14,933 nucleotides of DNA, from positions 1-14,933 of the forward strand of contig CAJTRE010000047.1 in the NCBI GenBank assembly GCA_910578495.1, given 5' to 3'. This document shows positions 14,888 through 14,933 of this stretch, piece after piece. Source of the stretch: an uncultured Dorea sp. (GTDB lineage: Bacteria > Bacillota > Clostridia > Lachnospirales > Lachnospiraceae). Position 1 is the first letter of the stretch. Each line of letters starts with the position of its first letter. The position numbers and the translations under genes are program-made. The notes beneath the pieces were generated by a model, which saw only the letters and a list, made by a program, of their open reading frames with translations, was not told the DNA's origin and did no database searches.

Positions 14888-14924
14888 AATTTAGCTGTCG
14901 CGGAAACACATTAAAAAGCGACAG
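14868..14924 (+). promoter_or_regulatory. Three-part GCGACAG repeat across the last promoter and leader
   Basis: GCGACAGCT (14868-14876) and AGCTGTCGC (14893-14901) form a 9-bp dyad with a 16-bp gap that brackets the -10 box. A third unit, GCGACAG (14918-14924), pairs with CTGTCGC (14895-14901) to give a 7-bp hairpin with a 16-nt loop at the very 5' end of the predicted transcript. The middle arm is thus shared by a DNA dyad and an RNA hairpin. It could be a leader-processing stem or an operator. Confidence 0.5.
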
Positions 14925-14933
14925 GAAAAATAG

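Noticed and set aside
1..14933. CRISPR array, tRNA/rRNA genes, prophage or toxin-antitoxin genes
   Set aside because: No regularly spaced direct repeats, no tRNA or rRNA sequence and no such protein families were seen on either strand.

Overview
The window looks like chromosome from a low-GC, anaerobic Firmicute, most likely a Clostridia member of the Lachnospiraceae type. The support is the M16C peptidase followed by era-yqzL-recO-glyS, a single-chain glycyl-tRNA synthetase, a ClosTron-type PPDK of 874 aa with its active-site Cys at 831, strong AGGAGG-type ribosome binding sites and many TTGAxA-17-TATAAT promoters. No genus can be named from the sequence alone.

Layout. (1) 85-4996, plus strand: a promoter, an M16C zinc peptidase of 981 aa, a 13-bp hairpin, then era, a small YqzL-family gene and recO. 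No promoter is visible inside era-yqzL-recO. (2) 5000-6537: glyS has its own near-consensus promoter and ends at a 17-bp hairpin terminator that also serves the convergent sstT. (3) 6536-9157 and on to 10351: sstT (Na+/serine-threonine symporter, minus strand) diverges from tdh-kbl (plus strand). The 305-bp gap between them (7766-8070) holds one strong promoter for each direction, two inverted repeats that could be operators, and a small hairpin in the tdh leader. (4) 10352-10694: this 343-bp gap holds the kbl terminator, a 181-bp MITE-like element with perfect 19-bp terminal inverted repeats and internal hairpins, and the ppdK promoter. (5) 10695-14778: ppdK with its own terminator, then radA. 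(6) 14779-14933: a 31-bp inverted copy of one end of the 181-bp element, an A-rich stretch, and a consensus promoter with a dyad across its -10 box. The gene it drives lies beyond the window; a stable-RNA operon is my guess.

How the genes fit. SstT imports threonine and serine; Tdh oxidises threonine to 2-amino-3-oxobutyrate; Kbl splits that into glycine and acetyl-CoA; GlyRS next door charges glycine onto tRNA. PPDK connects the pyruvate and PEP pools. Era, RecO, RadA and the peptidase are housekeeping functions in ribosome assembly, recombination repair and peptide turnover. The window is mostly ordinary core genome. I see no defence system, CRISPR array, prophage, transposase or rRNA/tRNA gene. 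The points worth a second look are the palindromic element and its solo end, a seven-codon reading frame that ends on the sstT start codon, and the out-of-frame run of yqzL into recO.
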